From an uncultured Alphaproteobacteria bacterium (lineage in GTDB: Bacteria > Pseudomonadota > Alphaproteobacteria > Caulobacterales > Parvularculaceae), in assembly GCA_937895955.1 (NCBI GenBank), contig CALAZI010000233.1, positions 1 through 21,308 of the forward strand: DNA of 21,308 bases. Direction: 5' to 3'. The notes under the pieces were generated by a model. That model saw only the letters and a program-made list of their open reading frames with translations, searched no databases and was not told where the DNA came from. Positions 1 to 7,902 of the stretch are shown here, in pieces. The translations under genes were made by a program, and so were the position numbers. Each line of letters starts with the position of its first letter. Positions within the stretch are counted from its first letter, which is position 1.

Positions 1-171
1 ATTGTTGATCATGGTGAGCGTGCGCGTCGCGGTCAGGAGGTTCTGCGCGTAATTGGTCGGGTCATATACGATGCCACCGAAGAATTGCGCGTTTGCGGTC
101 CCGCAAAGCGTGAATGTCGATGCGATCGCGATGATGGTGGCGGCGGCGAGTTGTTTCATTCGGCGGCGCAT
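1..171 (-). CDS. trbJ: TrbJ, conjugal transfer protein (N-terminal part only, runs off the window)
   Basis: Fifty-seven codons are visible from an ATG at 171; the rest lies to the left of the window. TrbJ is the VirB5-like component of Trb type IV secretion systems, exported to the periplasm and linked to the pilus. The protein starts with basic residues (MRRRMKQ), then a hydrophobic stretch, then a probable signal peptidase site after TANA. The mature start QFFGGIVYDPTNYAQN is typical of TrbJ. An AAGGAG ribosome site lies 6-7 bases before the ATG at 171, which favours it over the internal ATG at 159, although the latter would form an ATGA overlap with the trbE stop. It lies directly downstream of trbE, as in other trbBCDEJ operons. 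The family call is firm; the gene is incomplete only because of the window edge. Confidence 0.88.
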   Translation of the reverse strand, partial: MRRRMKQLAAATIIAIASTFTLCGTANAQFFGGIVYDPTNYAQNLLTATRTLTMINN

Positions 172-2594
172 GAGTATCTCCTTTCGGTTGTTTGCTTGTC
201 GGCGATGAGATCGGCGGCCCAGGCGAGGCCCTTGGCGTGCAGGAATTCCGCGGCGAATTGCTCGGGCGACTCATTTTCGATGTTGTCGATGAGCTTTTGC
301 GTGTCGGGATCCGACGCGCCGCAAAGCGCGAGGGCGATGGGACCAAGGCCCAGTTCGAAAAGGCGATTGCCGATCGCGGACTGATAATAATAATGACGCT
401 TCGGCGTCGCGGTTGCGATCAGCTCGATCTGCCGCTCATTGAGCCCGAAACCTTCATAGGCGGAGCGGATGCCCGCCTCTCTTGCGCGGGCATTGGGCAA
501 GAATATCCTTGACGGACAGCTTTCAATGATCGCCGGCGCGATTGACGAGTTCTGAATGTCGTTCAGGGACTGCGTCGCGAAGACGACCGAGACGTTCTTC
601 TTGCGCAAGGTTTTCAGCCAATCGCGCAAGCGTTCAGCGAAGAGCGGATGATCGAGAAACATCCAGGCCTCGTCGATGAGGAGAAGCGTCGGGCGACCGT
701 CGAAGCGTTCGTCGAGCCGATCGAAGAGATGCGAAAGCGCCGGCGCGACCGCCGCTTCGCGGCGCATCAGCGCCTCCATCTCGAAGCCGATGACGTCGGA
801 GAGATGCAGCGTCGTCTCTTCCGCGTCGAACAACCCGCCATGGGCGCCGTCAATGGTGAAGGGCTTCAGCGCATCACGGAGATCCGCTCGCTGCAACAAC
901 AGCGTCAGTCCGGTAAGCGTGCGCTCTTTCGCCGGCGCCTCGCTCAAATTCTTGAGCGCCGACCATAGGGAGTCGCGAATAGCGGGGTCGATTGAAACGC
1001 CTTCCTGGGCGAGGACGCCGAGAAGCCAGTGCTGCGCCTTCGCTCTGCCGACGTCGCCATCGATATCGCGCAAGGGCTGAAAGGCGAGCGCGGCGTCATC
1101 GCCGAGATCATGGAACGCCCCGCCCATCGACAGGAGCGCCGCGCGCATCGACTTGCCCTTGTCGAAGGCGAAGACTTGCGCGTTTTCATAACGGCGGAAC
1201 TGCAGGGCCATCAAAGCGAGCAGGACCGACTTGCCGGCGCCGGTCGGCCCGACAATCAACGCGTGCCCGACATCGCCGATATGCGTCGAATACCGGAACG
1301 GCGTCGTTTCGTGAGTGGTCGCTAGGGAAAGCGGCGGCGCGTCGAGATGATGGTTCCAGTCATCGCCCGCCCATACCGCTGACAAGGGCGCGAGATGCGC
1401 AAGGTTCAGCGTGTGCACTAAAGGCTGGCGGATATTGGCGTAGAGATGGCCGGGCAAGGCGCCGAGCCAGGCATCAACAGCGTTGACGCTCTCGCGGATC
1501 GAGACGAAGCCGCGCCCGTTCAAAACGCGTTCGATCTCTTTCGCCCTGGCGTCGGCAATCGCCGCGTCACTATCCGAAACGGAGACGGTCGCGGTCAGAT
1601 AGCCGAAGGCGACATCGTCGCTCCCAAGCTCCTGCAACGCCGCATCCGCATCCGCCGCCTTGTTGTCGGCGTCGGCGTCGAGGAGAACGCTTTGCTCATT
1701 GAACAAGGTCTCTTTGATGATCGCGGCGACAGACTTGCGTTTGGCGAACCATTGCCGGCGGTATTTGGCGATCTCTTTCGTCGCCAGCGCCTTGTCGAGC
1801 GGGATGAAGCGCGTCGTCCAGCGATAGGAAAACCCGAGACGATTGAGCGCATCGAGAAACCCCGGTTCCGAGGCCGGCGGAAAGCCGAGCACGGAGATGA
1901 GGCGCAAATGTTCGTCGCCGAGCATGGGGTGAAGGCCGCCGACAAGCGCGCAATCGGCGAGGATCGCATCGAGGAATATCGGCGTCTCTGGCGCAGCGAT
2001 GTGATGGCGCCTGGTCGATATGCACGCGTGTAAAAAGGAGAGCGTCTCATCGTCGTCGAGCGCCGCGCATTCAGGTAGCAGCGTCGCCAGGAGATCGATC
2101 GCGCGATCGGTCTCGCGCGAGAAATGGTCGAGATGATCGCGCCAGGAGGCGGATGGCACCTCGCCGTCGCGCGTCAGGAACAGCGCCTCGCCTTTCCGCG
2201 TCCGATCGCTCGGCGGCGCCCAGACAAAGGTCAGATAATATTGGCTCTCGAAATGCGCGCCGCCAGTCTCAAACGCGGCGCGGCGCTCCTCATCAACGAG
2301 CCATGCGACGGGGTCGGCAAAATTTGATGAGGGATAGTCGTTCGCCGGGACGCGCGCGGCTTCGAAGAAGAGCGCCCAGCCGGATCCGAAGCGTTTCACC
2401 ACATTGTTGACGCGCGCGGTGAAGGAAAGGAGCTCGCCGGCGCTGGCGCTCTCGAGGTCCGGCCCTCGATAGCGGATCGTCCGCTGGAAACTGCCGTCCT
2501 TGTTGAGGACGATGCCGGGCGCCGCCAGCAAGCCCCAAGGGAGGTAATCCGCAAGGCGCTTCGGGCGCTTCTGATATTCCGCCAGGTTCAACAT
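156..2594 (-). CDS. trbE: TrbE, type IV secretion ATPase (VirB4 family)
   Basis: This 812-residue protein is the large ATPase that powers assembly and substrate transfer in the mating-pair channel at the inner membrane. The Walker A motif GPTGAGKS is at residues 449-456 and the Walker B motif LLLIDEAW at 637-644, the usual VirB4/TrbE layout. The N-terminal opening MLNLAEYQKRP is characteristic of TrbE. An in-frame reading extends 40 codons upstream to 2714, but that part overlaps trbD and is arginine-rich shadow sequence, so I place the start at the ATG at 2594. It overlaps the end of trbD by 7 bases and the start of trbJ by 16. Length agrees with the family (about 800 residues). No key residue is missing. 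Confidence 0.95.
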   Translation of the reverse strand: MLNLAEYQKRPKRLADYLPWGLLAAPGIVLNKDGSFQRTIRYRGPDLESASAGELLSFTARVNNVVKRFGSGWALFFEAARVPANDYPSSNFADPVAWLVDEERRAAFETGGAHFESQYYLTFVWAPPSDRTRKGEALFLTRDGEVPSASWRDHLDHFSRETDRAIDLLATLLPECAALDDDETLSFLHACISTRRHHIAAPETPIFLDAILADCALVGGLHPMLGDEHLRLISVLGFPPASEPGFLDALNRLGFSYRWTTRFIPLDKALATKEIAKYRRQWFAKRKSVAAIIKETLFNEQSVLLDADADNKAADADAALQELGSDDVAFGYLTATVSVSDSDAAIADARAKEIERVLNGRGFVSIRESVNAVDAWLGALPGHLYANIRQPLVHTLNLAHLAPLSAVWAGDDWNHHLDAPPLSLATTHETTPFRYSTHIGDVGHALIVGPTGAGKSVLLALMALQFRRYENAQVFAFDKGKSMRAALLSMGGAFHDLGDDAALAFQPLRDIDGDVGRAKAQHWLLGVLAQEGVSIDPAIRDSLWSALKNLSEAPAKERTLTGLTLLLQRADLRDALKPFTIDGAHGGLFDAEETTLHLSDVIGFEMEALMRREAAVAPALSHLFDRLDERFDGRPTLLLIDEAWMFLDHPLFAERLRDWLKTLRKKNVSVVFATQSLNDIQNSSIAPAIIESCPSRIFLPNARAREAGIRSAYEGFGLNERQIELIATATPKRHYYYQSAIGNRLFELGLGPIALALCGASDPDTQKLIDNIENESPEQFAAEFLHAKGLAWAADLIADKQTTERRYSCAAE

Positions 2595-2842
2595 GAGAGA
2601 TAGGCCTTGTGCTTGAGGTGCCGCATGCCGACGTCGATGAAGGCGGGATCCTTCTTCGCGGCGTAGACCGCTGCGGCGTGACCGAGGACGGCGATGACGA
2701 TCCCTGCGACCCACATTTGCAGCCCGAGACCGACCGCCGCGGCGATGGTGCCGTTGAGGATCGCGACGCCTCTTGGCGCGCCGGCCATCATCATCGGCTC
2801 GGTCAAACTGCGGTGTACGGGGATCGAATAGCCGTCGAGCAT
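2588..2842 (-). CDS. trbD: TrbD, conjugal transfer membrane protein (VirB3-like)
   Basis: A small 84-residue inner-membrane component of the Trb mating channel, equivalent to VirB3 and normally working with the TrbE ATPase. The sequence has the TrbD pattern: a short cytoplasmic start (YSIPVHRSLTEP), a glycine-containing motif (AGAPRG), and a hydrophobic region at about residues 26-60 compatible with two closely spaced membrane segments, then a basic tail. An AAGGAA site lies 8 bases before the ATG at 2842. It begins 12 bases after trbC ends and overlaps trbE by 7 bases, suggesting coupled translation. Confidence 0.92.
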   Translation of the reverse strand: MLDGYSIPVHRSLTEPMMMAGAPRGVAILNGTIAAAVGLGLQMWVAGIVIAVLGHAAAVYAAKKDPAFIDVGMRHLKHKAYLSC

Positions 2843-2854
2843 TTGCGGTTTCCT

Positions 2855-3181
2855 TCAGACCAGCGCGCCGCCGCCGAACGAAAAAAAGGCGAGGAAAAAG
2901 CTCGTCGCTGCGAAAGCGATCGAAAGGCCGAAGACGATCTGGATCAAACGCCGGAAACCGCCGGACGTGTCGCCGAAAGCAAGGCTTAATCCGGTGATGA
3001 TAATGATGATGACGGCGACGATGCGCGCGACCGGTCCTTCGATCGAGGCGAGGATCGACGCCAGAGGCGCCTCCCAGGGCATGCCGGAACCGGCGGCAAA
3101 CGCCGGGCTCGCCAGAAACGCCGCGCCGGCGATGATCGACGCAGCCAACAGCAATCGGCGGTTATTCATATTCGCATTCAT
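2855..3181 (-). CDS. trbC: TrbC, conjugative pilin precursor (VirB2 family)
   Basis: Encodes a 108-residue prepilin. An N-terminal signal sequence (basic MNNRR, then a hydrophobic core ending SPAFA) is followed by the mature pilin with two hydrophobic helices, roughly residues 50-70 and 80-102, and a short glycine-containing polar loop between them. This is the standard architecture of TrbC/VirB2 pilins; the RP4 member of the family is cyclised after processing, and whether this one is cannot be seen here. An AAGGAG site lies 7 bases before the ATG at 3181. The start overlaps the trbB stop by four bases (ATGA), so translation is probably coupled. Confidence 0.93.
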   Translation of the reverse strand: MNANMNNRRLLLAASIIAGAAFLASPAFAAGSGMPWEAPLASILASIEGPVARIVAVIIIIITGLSLAFGDTSGGFRRLIQIVFGLSIAFAATSFFLAFFSFGGGALV

Positions 3182-4173
3182 AAAGTCGCTCCTTCGCTGA
3201 CAATTGAAAAAACCGGGGGATCGGCCGGCGCGAGCGCATAGCCATGGAGGGGGTCATGGCCGTCGACGCGGAGGATTTCTTCGACGCGTCGTTTGTCGCC
3301 GCGCCGGCCGATATGGATGATGAGGTCGATCGCCTCGCCGATGAGCGCGCGCGGGATTTCATGCGCGCGCTCCGCTGTTAACTGCTCAAGCCGCGAAAGC
3401 GCCGATGATGCCGAGTTCGCGTGCACCGTCGCGACCCCGCCCGGATGGCCGGTGTTCCACGCCTTCAACAGATCGAGCGCTTCGCCGCCCCTCACCTCGC
3501 CAATGACGATGCGATCGGGACGCAGGCGCATGGTCGATCTGACAAGCATTTGCAGATCGACGCCGAGCGAGGACCTGAGGCTGACGACATCTTCGGCCGC
3601 GCAGTACAGCTCGCGGGTGTCCTCGAGAATGACGATGCGTTCGTCGCGTTTGCCGATCTCGGCGAGAAGCGCATTCGCCAATGTGGTCTTGCCGGTCGAG
3701 GTTCCGCCAGAGATCAGGATGTTTTCGCGACGCTTGATCGCGGCTTCGATGATGAGCGCTTCGCTGCGCGAAAGCGAACCCGTCTCGACCCAGCAGCCAA
3801 GGCCCATGGCGCGCGTCGCCGGCTTCCTGATCGAAAAGGCCGGCGCGACCGTGACCGGCGGCAAGACGCCTTCAAAGCGCTCGCCGGTTCCGGGAAGCTC
3901 CGCCGAGACGATCGGACGGTCGCGGCCGCAATCGAATCCGATATGGCTGGCGACGAGGCGGATGATCCGCTCGACATCGCCGGCGCGCAAGTATTCGCCT
4001 TCGCGCGCCCTTCCCGATCCGTGGCGCTCGATCCAAAGCGCGCCGTCGGGATTGACCATGATCTCTGAAACCGTTTCGTCCTCAAGCGCCGCGCCGATGA
4101 CCGGGCCGAACGCCGTCCTCAACATGGACGCGCGCCGGGCCGCGGTCGCAGCCACTTGCGAAAACGCGCTCAC
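3178..4173 (-). CDS. trbB: TrbB, conjugal transfer ATPase (VirB11 family)
   Basis: A 331-residue hexameric traffic ATPase of the VirB11/PulE type that acts on the cytoplasmic face of the mating channel. The diagnostic boxes are all present: Walker A GGTSTGKTT at 156-164, the Asp box ILEDTREL at 182-189, the Walker B region RIVIGEVRGGEALDLL at 221-236 and the His box TGHPGGVATVHAN at 241-253. The start is a GTG at 4173 with a GGAGG site 7 bases upstream, forming a GTGA overlap with the preceding ribbon-helix-helix gene. It opens the trbBCDEJ core and overlaps trbC by four bases. Length is normal. Confidence 0.96.
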   Translation of the reverse strand: MSAFSQVAATAARRASMLRTAFGPVIGAALEDETVSEIMVNPDGALWIERHGSGRAREGEYLRAGDVERIIRLVASHIGFDCGRDRPIVSAELPGTGERFEGVLPPVTVAPAFSIRKPATRAMGLGCWVETGSLSRSEALIIEAAIKRRENILISGGTSTGKTTLANALLAEIGKRDERIVILEDTRELYCAAEDVVSLRSSLGVDLQMLVRSTMRLRPDRIVIGEVRGGEALDLLKAWNTGHPGGVATVHANSASSALSRLEQLTAERAHEIPRALIGEAIDLIIHIGRRGDKRRVEEILRVDGHDPLHGYALAPADPPVFSIVSEGATL

Positions 4174-4619
4174 GACACCGCCTCCAATTTGGGTTTTTCA
4201 GTGCGAACGAGATCGATGCGGGCGAGGATTTCTTCGGTGTAGCTCTCCTTGCCGAGCAGTTTTTCGCTGACCTGGCCGATAAAGCGATCAAAGCGCTTTT
4301 TGCCGAGCGCCTCGGCGGCGAGCCGTGTTGATTCCGGCAATGGCGGAGTGATGCAGAGATAATAGAGGATAAAGAGCGCCAGCGTTTCGGTTTGCGCCGT
4401 CGTCTCATCGGCGATGCGCTCGGCGGCGCGGGCGAGCTTATTGACGCGATCTGCGAGCAGCGCGAGGTCAGACCGCTTCGCATCCTCATCAAGCATCGCT
4501 TTGATTGCAGCCTCGATGACGCCGCTCATGCTGGCGCCGCGATCCTCAATGGCGCGATTGAGCAAGCGCTCGGCGTCGGCGCCCAAATAAATTGAGATGC
4601 GACGCTTCGGACCGCTCAT
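4170..4619 (-). CDS. CopG-like ribbon-helix-helix protein of the transfer operon
   Basis: A 149-residue protein. Its first 45 residues fit a ribbon-helix-helix DNA-binding domain: RRISIYLGADAERLL supplies the strand and first helix, and SMSGVIEAAIKAML the second helix. The remaining 100 residues are mostly helical and may mediate oligomerisation or contact with TraG. A CopG-like gene at this position, between traG and trbB, is a recurrent feature of Trb-type elements in Proteobacteria. It may regulate the operon or be an accessory factor of the relaxosome; I cannot tell which. It overlaps traG (ATGA at 4619-4616) and trbB (GTGA), and has an AAGGAG site 7 bases before its ATG. Confidence 0.82.
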   Translation of the reverse strand: MSGPKRRISIYLGADAERLLNRAIEDRGASMSGVIEAAIKAMLDEDAKRSDLALLADRVNKLARAAERIADETTAQTETLALFILYYLCITPPLPESTRLAAEALGKKRFDRFIGQVSEKLLGKESYTEEILARIDLVRTEKPKLEAVS

Positions 4620-6649
4620 GACATTGCTCCTTCGAGCATGCCGTTGTCGCGATCGAGGCCGGCGCGTTTCGCGTTATCGAATACAAGGCGTTCGAGCCTT
4701 TTCGCGCCGGCGCCGTCATCGCTCTCGTCGCGTGCTTCACACTCGCCATCAGCAGTGATTCCGGGCGTTGCCGGTTTCGGATCAAGATCCGGCGTTTGCT
4801 CGAGGCCGCCCTCATCAATGATGATCGACGGGTTTGTTTCGTCATCCTCTTCAATCGCGAGGAGGGGATTGAATTTCGCGGTGGCGCCTGTCCAGTCGTC
4901 GCGGCGCGCCGGCGGCGCATCGGGATAGGCGTTTCCGCTGGCGTCGACCTCCATCGCCGGCAAACGACGCGATCTGAAATTCCGGTCGTTGTAATATTGG
5001 AGCTTCTGGGCGCGGATCGGGGCAGAGCCTGCGACCATGACGATCGCTCCATCGGCCGGGAGCTGCATCACCTCGCCGGGCGTCAATAAAGGGCGCGCGG
5101 TTTCCTGGCGTGAGACCATGACATGGGCGAGCCAGGGCGCGAGACGATGACCGGCGTAATTGCGCTGCGCTCTTAATTCCGTCGCAGTGCCGAGCGCGTC
5201 TGATATCCGCTTCGCCGTCCGCTCGTCATTCGCCGCAAAGGCAACGCGCACATGGCAATTATCGAGGATCGAATTGTTCGGCCCGTAAGCTTTTTCGATT
5301 TGATTGAGCGATTGGGCGATGAGATAGGCGCGGACCCCATAGCCCGCCATGAAGGCAAGCGCCGATTCAAAGGAGTCGAGCCGCCCCAAGGCAGGGAACT
5401 CGTCGAGCATCATCAAAAGCTTGTGACCCTGTGGCGCCGATGCTTTTTCCGATGAATTCTCAAGCTCTTCAGTAAGGCGCCGACCGATTTGATTGAGGAC
5501 GAGGCGAATGAGCGGCTTGGTCCGCGAAATGTCGGACGGCGGCACCACGAGATAAAGCGAAACCGGATGCTCAGCGTCAGAGAGGTCGCGGATGCGCCAG
5601 TCGCAGGCGCTCGTCACATGGGCGATAGTCGGGTCGCGATAGAGGCTCAAAAAACTCATTGCCGTCGACAGGACGCCCGAGCGCTCGTTCTCCGACTTGT
5701 TCAATAGCTCGCGCGCGACCTGCGCGACGACCGGATGGACTTTCGGCTCGCGCTTTGTTCCCAGATGATTAGTCGCCTTCATCAAGCCAAGCGTCTTTTC
5801 GAAAGTGCGGCTGGGGTCAGAGAGGAATGAGGCGACGCATGCGAGTGTCTTTTCCTCCTCGGCGTAAAGGACATGCAGGATGACGCCGACGAGCAGCGCG
5901 TGACCGGTCTTCTCCCAATGGGAGCGGCGCTCGAGCGAGCCTTCCGGATCGACGAGAATGTCGGCGATGTTCTGGACGTCGCGGACCTCGCCCTCGCCTT
6001 TTCGGACTTCGAGCAATGGATTGTAGCGCGCCGACTTTGGATTGGTCGGATCGAACAAGAGGCAATGCGAAAACTTCGATCGCCAACCGGAGGTGAGCGT
6101 CCAGTTCTCACCCTTGATGTCGTGAATGACCGCGCTCCCGGTCCAGGAAAGCAGCGTCGGGACGACAAGTCCGACGCCCTTCCCGGACCGGGTCGGGGCG
6201 AAGGCCATCACATGTTCCGGCCCGTCATGGCGGAGATAGTTACCGCTCCAACGCCCGAGAAATACACCGACAGGATCGAAGAGTTTCGCAGCGCGGATAT
6301 CGCGCCTCTTCGCCCAGCGCGCCGAGCCGTAAGTCGTGACGTTTCTTTGCTGGCGCGCCCGCCACAAAGATCCGGCGACAGCCGCGACTGCGCCGACCAT
6401 GCCGCCGGCCGCCGCAATGGCGCCGCCCTGCATGAAGACATCTGGCGCATAGGCCTCGTAGGCGTACCACCACTCGAACAGGCGCCATGGGTAATAAACC
6501 GGCGTCTCGCCAATATTCGTCCAAGGCGACCCGAGCGCAGGATCAAACCCGAACGCCGCAGCGACATATTGGGTCGCCGCCGACATCGCCGCCGCGATGA
6601 TCAGCATGACGACAATAGCTTGGCCGATGAGGATTTTCGTTGGAGTCAT
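4616..6649 (-). CDS. traG: TraG, type IV coupling protein (VirD4 family)
   Basis: A 677-residue inner-membrane ATPase that couples the relaxase-DNA complex to the Trb channel. Two N-terminal membrane segments are visible, about residues 8-32 and 75-95, with a periplasmic loop between them. The NTPase part has Walker A APTRSGKG at 151-158, the family motif HDIKGENW at 176-183 and Walker B LLMMLDEFPALGR at 411-423. Length is typical for TraG. It is the first gene of the left operon. The ribosome site before the ATG at 6649 is weak (AAAG). The acidic C-terminal 120 residues are less conserved, as usual. The 510-base gap upstream separates it from the cargo genes and should hold its promoter. Confidence 0.95.
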   Translation of the reverse strand: MTPTKILIGQAIVVMLIIAAAMSAATQYVAAAFGFDPALGSPWTNIGETPVYYPWRLFEWWYAYEAYAPDVFMQGGAIAAAGGMVGAVAAVAGSLWRARQQRNVTTYGSARWAKRRDIRAAKLFDPVGVFLGRWSGNYLRHDGPEHVMAFAPTRSGKGVGLVVPTLLSWTGSAVIHDIKGENWTLTSGWRSKFSHCLLFDPTNPKSARYNPLLEVRKGEGEVRDVQNIADILVDPEGSLERRSHWEKTGHALLVGVILHVLYAEEEKTLACVASFLSDPSRTFEKTLGLMKATNHLGTKREPKVHPVVAQVARELLNKSENERSGVLSTAMSFLSLYRDPTIAHVTSACDWRIRDLSDAEHPVSLYLVVPPSDISRTKPLIRLVLNQIGRRLTEELENSSEKASAPQGHKLLMMLDEFPALGRLDSFESALAFMAGYGVRAYLIAQSLNQIEKAYGPNNSILDNCHVRVAFAANDERTAKRISDALGTATELRAQRNYAGHRLAPWLAHVMVSRQETARPLLTPGEVMQLPADGAIVMVAGSAPIRAQKLQYYNDRNFRSRRLPAMEVDASGNAYPDAPPARRDDWTGATAKFNPLLAIEEDDETNPSIIIDEGGLEQTPDLDPKPATPGITADGECEARDESDDGAGAKRLERLVFDNAKRAGLDRDNGMLEGAMS

Positions 6650-7161
6650 GATCGACTTTGGTCTCGCGTGAATTCGCTTCTTCCAAAGCCGATGATCGAA
6701 TCACCGCCGCACTGAAGTCACTGGCGGAAATTTGAGGTTATTTGTAGGTTTTTGCGGCTGGATGCGGAAATTTGCGGAATCACCCACCGCGTGCGCCCGC
6801 ATTGCGCCCTAAGGATCTTTAGTCTGCAAGATCTCCGAAGCAGACATCCAATCAATTTGCGGAAACGGCCGCTATAAGTCAGGAGCCGACCTCGACGCTC
6901 TCACGCTTTGCGAGCAAAGCAGACTTCTGTTGGACCGGATTTTAATTAGAGGGCTATCCGCGTGATGCGCAGCAGCTTCTGGTAGGATTGTATATTGCGA
7001 CGTTGGAAATGCCGCTTGTCGCCAAACTTCCTTATCGGTGCAAACCCCTTGTCAGCACACACGCAGCTCACCCCGGCACCGGCAAATGCCGCAGCACGAC
7101 TCGCAGGCAGTGGCATAGCAACTAGCTACACTTCATCAGGCGAATTTTCAATGAAGCGAAC
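6650..7161. other. Intergenic region between traG and qatD with short repeats
   Basis: There is no convincing gene in these 512 bases. GCGGAAATTTG occurs twice, at 6724-6734 and 6764-6774, exactly 40 bases apart, and a related TTTGCGGAAA is at 6856-6865. A tight palindrome, GCTTTGC-GA-GCAAAGC, lies at 6905-6920 but is not followed by a T-tract on either strand, so it is not a clear terminator. The region should hold the traG promoter, but I see no strong -35/-10 pair. A 56-codon minus-strand reading (7116-6946) has no recognisable features. Confidence 0.5.
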
Positions 7162-7902
7162 TTAGACGACCGCCGCGACCAGCTGTTTCAAATTACTCCT
7201 GAATATGCTGTTTACCTCGACTTCGCTTCGCTCAAGGATCGAAGCCAACGCCGCTGCAACATTGCACGCCTCCCAAGGAAAGAGAGGGCGGTCACCGTCA
7301 CTTGTGAACGGGCCATCTGTCTCCGGAAGAATGCGCTCAACGGGCATGGCGCGCACGCTGCGCCTACCAGCCTCCGAGTTCAGCATCGTCGCTCCAACAG
7401 AAAACCAGCAGCCCCTTTCCGACGCTCGCCGGACGTCGCGCTCGGGTGCGGAAAACCAATGAAGGACAAACGTGCCAGCGCTTGAATGCGTTTCTATGGT
7501 GTCCAACAGGACTTTCGAAGCGCCGCGACTATGCATGGAGATTGTCCGACCGCCAGCCGCCGAACACATTTCCAATATTGAGACGAGAATGGCGCGTTGA
7601 TGTTCCAAGCTGTCGCGATGGTCACGTGAACCATCCAGCCCGACCTCGCCGACGTAGTTTGTCAGTGGCAGTAGCTTCTCAAAAATACCCAGCTCGCGCT
7701 CTCGCTGCACGGCCAACTCTGGATGCAACCCAAGCGCGGTTTGGATGCGGCCATTGGCCGGAGCAAGCTTCTTGGTTCCGTTGAAAGCGCTGGGAGTCGT
7801 CGTGACCGAGAGTACATAGACACCCCGCTTGATCGCTTCGGCAGCAACCGCAAAAGGGTCTGCGTACAAGTCGAGATGGCAATGAAGATCAATCAGTGCC
7901 AT
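7162..7902 (-). CDS. qatD: QatD, TatD-like metal-dependent nuclease of the Qat antiphage system
   Basis: A 246-residue TatD/amidohydrolase-fold protein. The metal-binding set is complete: HxH at residues 7 and 9 (DLHCHLDLY), E86 in GEVGLDG, H124 (MHSRGAS), H148 (LHWFS) and D196 (ETDGPF). TatD family members are metal-dependent deoxyribonucleases. Its place as the last gene after qatA, qatB and qatC, overlapping qatC by 10 bases, identifies it as the Qat effector-like nuclease rather than housekeeping TatD. The ATG at 7902 lacks a good ribosome site, which suggests it relies on translational coupling to qatC. No clear terminator follows the stop. Length agrees with QatD proteins (about 240-260). 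Confidence 0.93.
   Translation of the reverse strand: MALIDLHCHLDLYADPFAVAAEAIKRGVYVLSVTTTPSAFNGTKKLAPANGRIQTALGLHPELAVQRERELGIFEKLLPLTNYVGEVGLDGSRDHRDSLEHQRAILVSILEMCSAAGGRTISMHSRGASKVLLDTIETHSSAGTFVLHWFSAPERDVRRASERGCWFSVGATMLNSEAGRRSVRAMPVERILPETDGPFTSDGDRPLFPWEACNVAAALASILERSEVEVNSIFRSNLKQLVAAVV

Noticed and set aside
3293..4270. A 325-codon plus-strand frame opposite trbB
   Set aside because: It is antisense to a gene with all VirB11 motifs, and is rich in Arg/Ser/Pro as expected for a shadow frame in GC-rich DNA.
5873..6715. A 280-codon plus-strand frame opposite the start of traG
   Set aside because: It is antisense to traG, which has clear Walker motifs. The reading is low-complexity and arginine-rich.
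6905..6920. Rho-independent terminator at the GCTTTGC palindrome
   Set aside because: The arms are perfect but the loop is very short and no T-tract follows on either strand.
6946..7116. A 56-codon minus-strand reading between qatD and traG
   Set aside because: It has an ATG and an open frame but no ribosome site, no recognisable motif and no family resemblance. I briefly considered a transposase remnant but could not support it.
7162..7902. Housekeeping TatD DNase
   Set aside because: Motifs match TatD, but overlap with qatC and the full qatABCD order make QatD the better call.
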